From: Bacteroidota bacterium
GTDB taxonomy: Bacteria > Bacteroidota > Bacteroidia > Cytophagales > Cyclobacteriaceae
Reading direction: 5' to 3'
Assembly: GCA_018267135.1 (NCBI GenBank)
Contig: JAFDZA010000011.1
Location: forward strand, 62,001-126,000
DNA: 64,000 bases
Shown: positions 60,756 to 64,000 of the stretch, piece after piece
Layout: each line of letters begins with the position of its first letter
How positions within the stretch are numbered: position 1 is the first letter of the stretch
Translations under genes and position numbers: made by a program
The notes under the pieces: generated by a model
The model's database searches: none
Told to the model about the DNA's origin: nothing
The model's input: only the letters and a program-made list of their open reading frames with translations

Positions 60756-61114
60756 CCGGAAAAATTTCGCTCGAAGGCTTGGAGTTTCATGCCTACCACG
60801 GTATCTACCCGCAAGAGAGGTCGTCTGGCAATAAGTTTGAAGTGGATGTAACCGTTGAAACGAAAATCCAAGAGTCGGCTTTTCAAGACGACTTACGAGG
60901 CACCCTCAATTACGAAGATTTATATGCATTAGTAAAAGGTGAAATGGAAAAACCTTCCAAGCTGCTGGAAACGGTTGCTCATAGCATAGCCGAAAAAATT
61001 CTTCTACACTTTGCGAGCGCCCAACAAGCCGAAGTAAAAATTGCCAAATTCAATCCGCCTATTGGCGGAGTATGTAAAAAAGCGAGCGTGGCGGTAGCGA
61101 AAAGAAGGATGTAA
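60752..61114 (+). CDS. folB: Dihydroneopterin aldolase
   Basis: A 120-residue protein of standard length. ISLEGLEFHAYHGIYPQERS contains the pterin-binding Tyr/Glu region and GTLNYEDLYALVKGEME the active-site block; KFNPPIGGVCKKASVAV holds the catalytic lysine. It converts dihydroneopterin to 6-hydroxymethyl-dihydropterin and glycolaldehyde in folate synthesis. It overlaps the DivIVA-domain gene by 4 bp, so the two are coupled. Confidence 0.93.
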   Translation: MTGKISLEGLEFHAYHGIYPQERSSGNKFEVDVTVETKIQESAFQDDLRGTLNYEDLYALVKGEMEKPSKLLETVAHSIAEKILLHFASAQQAEVKIAKFNPPIGGVCKKASVAVAKRRM

Positions 61115-61127
61115 AACAGAACCTCTT

Positions 61128-61478
61128 TTATTTCTTCAACTCCGTAGAGTGGTGCCACCCGCCTCGTTCCATGACCTCCTGCTCTATAAAGAGAAATCCG
61201 CGGGCATCGGCTCCTTCATAAAAATCAACGGCCTTGCCAATGAGGTACATTGTATGTTTCTTATCTACCAATACCGGTATCCCCTCTACTTCGTATGAAA
61301 GATCGGCCGGTTTTTGCTTATCAAAGCCAATAATAAAATTTATACCGCCACACCCATGGCCTCCTCGCACACCCAGGCGTAAGCCATACCCGGGCGGAAT
61401 ATTTTTAGTTCGCATTATTTTTTTTGCCTCAGCGGCTGCCAAGGGGGTAAGCATAACAGGTTTTAACGAATCAAACAT
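61128..61478 (-). CDS. IscA/HesB-family protein without the C-terminal CGC motif
   Basis: A 116-residue A-type carrier fold: PVMLTPLAAAEAKKIMRTK, LRLGVRGGHGCGGINFIIGF, EGIPVLVDKKHTMYLIGKAVDFYEG. The first cysteine of the Fe-S site (GHGCGG) is present. The two cysteines of the usual C-terminal CGC are missing; the chain continues FLFIEQEVMERGGWHHSTELKK. It therefore cannot bind an Fe-S cluster in the usual way, though other ligands such as His are possible. It is convergent with folB. Confidence 0.82.
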   Translation of the reverse strand: MFDSLKPVMLTPLAAAEAKKIMRTKNIPPGYGLRLGVRGGHGCGGINFIIGFDKQKPADLSYEVEGIPVLVDKKHTMYLIGKAVDFYEGADARGFLFIEQEVMERGGWHHSTELKK

Positions 61479-61536
61479 GACCTAAAAAACATTCAATCAT
61501 TCTCTAAAAATAGTTATTTTCGAACAAATTTTATTT

Positions 61537-62058
61537 ATGGAAGCCATTCTTGAATTTATTAAGATATTGTTGCCCGCCTCAGTGGTATTGTATGCTGTTT
61601 ATTTGGTGGTGCGGGCGTTTATACAACGCGAAATAGAATTAAAAAAACTGGAAGTACGAAGCCGAAGTATTGAAACGATCTTACCCGCCCGGCTGCAGGC
61701 GTATGAACGCATCACCCTTTTTTTAGAACGCATCTCGCCTCCCAATCTCTTGGTTCGCTTAACCAACCCGGTACTGAGTGCCCGCGATTTTCAAAAAGTA
61801 TTGTTGGATGACATTCGGAGCGAATACAACCATAACGTATCGCAACAGGTATTTATGAGTGAAGATGTGTGGAACCTGGTGCGCAATGCCAAAGAAGACC
61901 TGATCATTATCATTAACGAATCGGCTACCCAGACCCCTGCCGAGGCACCCAGTATAGAATTATCTAAAAAAATTTTTGAACTGATGATGGATCGAAAAGT
62001 AGATACGATAAGCCACGCCCTGAGCGAAGTAAAAAAAGAAATTCAACAGACATTTTAG
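61537..62058 (+). CDS. Small conserved membrane-anchored protein
   Basis: A 173-residue protein with one N-terminal membrane helix (FIKILLPASVVLYAVYLVVRA). The rest is a soluble helical domain (LPARLQAYERITLFLERISP, VFMSEDVWNLVRNAKEDLII). Conserved only within Bacteroidota as far as I recognise; function unknown. It lies 7 bp upstream of the NAD(P)-binding gene and is probably cotranscribed with dtd. Confidence 0.7.
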   Translation: MEAILEFIKILLPASVVLYAVYLVVRAFIQREIELKKLEVRSRSIETILPARLQAYERITLFLERISPPNLLVRLTNPVLSARDFQKVLLDDIRSEYNHNVSQQVFMSEDVWNLVRNAKEDLIIIINESATQTPAEAPSIELSKKIFELMMDRKVDTISHALSEVKKEIQQTF

Positions 62059-62065
62059 AAGTACC

Positions 62066-62710
62066 ATGAAAAAAATTGCCTTGCTGGCCGGCAGCACGGG
62101 TTTGGTTGGCAGTCAGGTGTTAGATTTGTTATTGAAAAGCGATTCTTATTCAAGCGTGATCGCCTTGAGTCGCAAAAAACTGCGGATTGAATCCCCCAAA
62201 CTTGTAAATGTGATTTGTAGTTTGTCCGAATTGGCTGCTCGCGCCAATGAACTGCGTGCGGATGACGTATTTTGTTGCCTGGGCACCACCATTAAGCAGG
62301 CAAAATCGAAAGAAGCTTTCCGTGCTGTTGATTATGAAGCTCCTTGGTGGCTTGCCAAAATAACCCAACAAGAAGGAGCCAAAAAATTTATTTTAGTTTC
62401 AGCGCTGGGCGCCAGTAAAGAATCTTCCCTGTTTTACAACCGCGTAAAAGGAGAGGTAGAAGAAGCCATTGCGGCAGTGGGGTTTGAGTGTTTCCATATT
62501 CTGCGTCCTTCACTTTTAGTGGGGCCACGTACAGAAAAAAGGAGTGGAGAAGATGCCGCAAAAATTTTTTTTAAATTTTTTGGTTGGGCTGTGCCTAAAA
62601 AATATAAAGCTATCGAATCCATTAAAGTAGCCAGAGCCATGGTTTCTTTTGCTGGGGAAACAAACCGCGGCACCATCATTCACGAATCCAACGAACTACA
62701 AACCTACTAA
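62066..62710 (+). CDS. NAD(P)-binding Rossmann protein, TIP30-like
   Basis: A 214-residue short-chain-type protein. The dinucleotide motif is IALLAGSTGLVGSQVLDLLL; FILVSALGASKESSLFYNRVKGEVE gives the catalytic-like Ser and YxxxK region. It resembles HTATIP2/TIP30 and the YraR group. The reaction is unknown. It is 2 bp upstream of dtd. Confidence 0.85.
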   Translation: MKKIALLAGSTGLVGSQVLDLLLKSDSYSSVIALSRKKLRIESPKLVNVICSLSELAARANELRADDVFCCLGTTIKQAKSKEAFRAVDYEAPWWLAKITQQEGAKKFILVSALGASKESSLFYNRVKGEVEEAIAAVGFECFHILRPSLLVGPRTEKRSGEDAAKIFFKFFGWAVPKKYKAIESIKVARAMVSFAGETNRGTIIHESNELQTY

Positions 62711-62712
62711 CG

Positions 62713-63165
62713 ATGATTGCCGTTATCCAACGTGTAAGCGAAGCATCGGTTACAATTGAAAAGAACCTAAAATCTCAAATTGCCAAAGGGCTGTTGGTGC
62801 TGCTGGGCATTGAAGAAGCCGATACCATAGAAGATGTGGAGTGGCTTGCTCAAAAAATAGTGAATCTGCGTATCTTTAATGATGCAGAGGGTGTTATGAA
62901 TGTAAGCGTGAAAGACGATGGTGGTGATATTATCGTAGTAAGCCAGTTTACACTCCACGCCAGCACTAAAAATGGAAACCGGCCAAGCTACATTAAGGCC
63001 GCCAAACCGGATGTGGCTATACCACTTTACGAAAAATTTGTGAGCACACTCTCGCAGGCACTTGGAAAGCCGGTGCTTACCGGTGAATTTGGAGCCGACA
63101 TGAAAGTACGATTGCTGAATGACGGTCCGGTAACCCTCATGATCGACACGAAAAACAAAGTGTAA
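62713..63165 (+). CDS. dtd: D-aminoacyl-tRNA deacylase
   Basis: A 150-residue protein, the standard length. MIAVIQRVSEASVTIEK at the start, VVSQFTLHAST (catalytic SQFTL) and LLNDGPVTLMIDT (NxGPV) are diagnostic. It removes D-amino acids from tRNAs. It follows the NAD(P)-binding gene by 2 bp and is convergent with the channel gene. Confidence 0.95.
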   Translation: MIAVIQRVSEASVTIEKNLKSQIAKGLLVLLGIEEADTIEDVEWLAQKIVNLRIFNDAEGVMNVSVKDDGGDIIVVSQFTLHASTKNGNRPSYIKAAKPDVAIPLYEKFVSTLSQALGKPVLTGEFGADMKVRLLNDGPVTLMIDTKNKV

Positions 63166-63169
63166 TTTC

Positions 63170-64000
63170 TTACTCGGCAATAGCCAATAGTACCAAGATA
63201 ACATTTACCAATGTGTAGGCGATGGCAATAATTCTCGCCCCCCAGCGGTTAAACTTGATAGCCGCCTCCGCTCGTCCGCGGTCGTGCAATTTCAGGCAGA
63301 TAGCCGATGCCAGCAAGATCATAAAAATGGTAAAGAACGTAATGGCATGGAGCGAATCTACCAATGTAAACGAAGCCGACTCGGGTAAAATGGAATCAAT
63401 AATATATTTATTGCCCACCGCGGCAAAAAGCCCGCCTACAGGCAGCCCAAAACGCGGCTCCAGTTCGCCCGGGTGTGGCGCAAAACTTACCATGGAAATC
63501 ATAAAGGCAATGTACATGCCGATAAAAATTTTTAAGAACAATCCCCACGCATTCCGGTCTATATCCATCTCAATTAAAAAGGCTGAAAACGTTTGGTTAG
63601 AGTGGCCTTTGCGGTTATCGCCAAACCCGGTTTCGTAGAAATTATCAATTACACTTACCTTAAAATTTTTGATGTTCCAGCCGGCCAGTGTTTCATCCGA
63701 ATCAAATTTACTGGCTTCTACATCGGGCTTAAAAATCAATTGTTTCTTATCGAATAAGGTATTTTCAATTTGAATTTTCAGATGCTGTTTATCGAAAGGA
63801 AAATCAAGTACACTCCAGTTTTCTTTCATCGTGCATTTCATCTTCAGCATAGACCATTGTTTTCCTTCCAGGCTGTCTTCCAACTGTTGGGTTTGGTCTA
63901 TTGATTTGGCATTGGTAATATCGAGTTGTTTTCCAAAATCGAAATTTTTATTTGCATAAATGAACCATAACCAAAGGCGGGCGGTGTACTCCTGATCATG
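63170..64000 (-). CDS. Pentameric ligand-gated ion channel-like protein, 5' end cut by window edge
   Basis: The frame is open to the right edge with 277 codons visible. The extracellular half shows the Cys-loop-family hallmark VLDFPFDKQHLKIQIENTLF, like the YPFDSQTLHI stretch of bacterial GLIC, without the disulfide cysteines. Four membrane segments follow: M1 (FLKIFIGMYIAFMISMVSFA), M2 (GLFAAVGNKYIIDSILP), M3 (DSLHAITFFTIFMILLASAI) and M4 (IIAIAYTLVNVILVLLAIAE). The M2-M3 loop reads LPESASFTLVDSLH. Prokaryotic members are pH- or amine-gated channels; the ligand here is unknown. Confidence 0.7.
   Translation of the reverse strand, partial: HDQEYTARLWLWFIYANKNFDFGKQLDITNAKSIDQTQQLEDSLEGKQWSMLKMKCTMKENWSVLDFPFDKQHLKIQIENTLFDKKQLIFKPDVEASKFDSDETLAGWNIKNFKVSVIDNFYETGFGDNRKGHSNQTFSAFLIEMDIDRNAWGLFLKIFIGMYIAFMISMVSFAPHPGELEPRFGLPVGGLFAAVGNKYIIDSILPESASFTLVDSLHAITFFTIFMILLASAICLKLHDRGRAEAAIKFNRWGARIIAIAYTLVNVILVLLAIAE

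Overview
The window reads as chromosomal DNA of a Bacteroidota bacterium, most likely of the order Cytophagales. The support is a SusC/SusD pair, Bacteroidota-type promoter elements (TAnnTTTG, several spelled TATTTTTG), bacillithiol genes (bshA, a YtxJ/BrxC-like protein), an alpha/beta-fused 2-oxoacid dehydrogenase E1, a class I DhnA-type aldolase, RNase Y next to zapA, and many lipoprotein or outer-membrane signal sequences. No phage, transposase, integrase or CRISPR array is visible. The DNA is almost fully coding, about 65 genes, and genes change strand often.

Layout. 1-7.8 kb (minus): M24 peptidase (cut by the left edge), outer-membrane protein, acyl-CoA thioesterase, MATE exporter, NRDE protein, dipeptide-type epimerase with a DUF1611 protein, and an SxxK serine hydrolase lipoprotein. 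7.9-12.2 kb (plus): a fusion of a decayed GH3 domain with a serine hydrolase, bshA, and a fatty acid 2-hydroxylase-like enzyme. 12.3-15.8 kb: small exported protein, alkyltransferase-like protein, Ig-like repeat protein, MBL hydrolase. 15.9-17.7 kb (minus): an arsenic cluster arsR-arsM-small membrane ORF-arsC. 17.9-24.7 kb: alpha-glucan phosphorylase-like protein, GNAT, HAD phosphatase, N-carbamoylputrescine amidase, then an overlapping M16 peptidase-ispF-mnmD operon. 24.7-27.9 kb: ceramide delta-4-desaturase-like protein and fused E1. 28.3-31.8 kb: a 931-residue basic repeat protein with the bacilliredoxin-like gene, and OsmC. 31.9-34.8 kb: outer-membrane protein, SCO protein, cytochrome c, K+ channel. 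34.9-41.7 kb (minus): accD, aldolase, rplS, trmD, M28 peptidase, sugar kinase and nucleotidyltransferase. 41.8-48.7 kb (plus): sugar MFS transporter, SMP-30 protein, pheT, coiled-coil protein, zapA, rny. 49.3-55.1 kb: SusC, SusD and a third lipoprotein. 55.2-64 kb: HutD-like protein, tRNA-Arg(CCG), DUF2007, OmpA-PD40, phosphopantetheinyl transferase, WD40 protein, DivIVA-domain protein, folB, IscA-like protein, small membrane protein, NAD(P)-binding protein, dtd, and a pentameric ligand-gated channel-like protein cut by the right edge.

Most of this is ordinary housekeeping. The parts that deserve attention are: two eukaryote-like ceramide-tailoring enzymes (DEGS1-like desaturase and FA2H-like hydroxylase) in one window; several family members that lack a hallmark residue or domain (GT35 without its PLP lysine, AccD without its zinc ribbon, a GH3 domain with its core removed, an IscA-like protein without CGC, an alkyltransferase-like protein with Ala for Cys); an ars cluster with a 56-codon membrane ORF, no efflux pump in view and a perfect palindrome before arsR; a large arginine- and glycine-rich exported repeat protein that is actively duplicating 174-bp units; and a prokaryotic Cys-loop-type channel. 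No gene cluster here clearly forms a wholly new defence or metabolic system. The ceramide pair and the repeat protein are the best leads.
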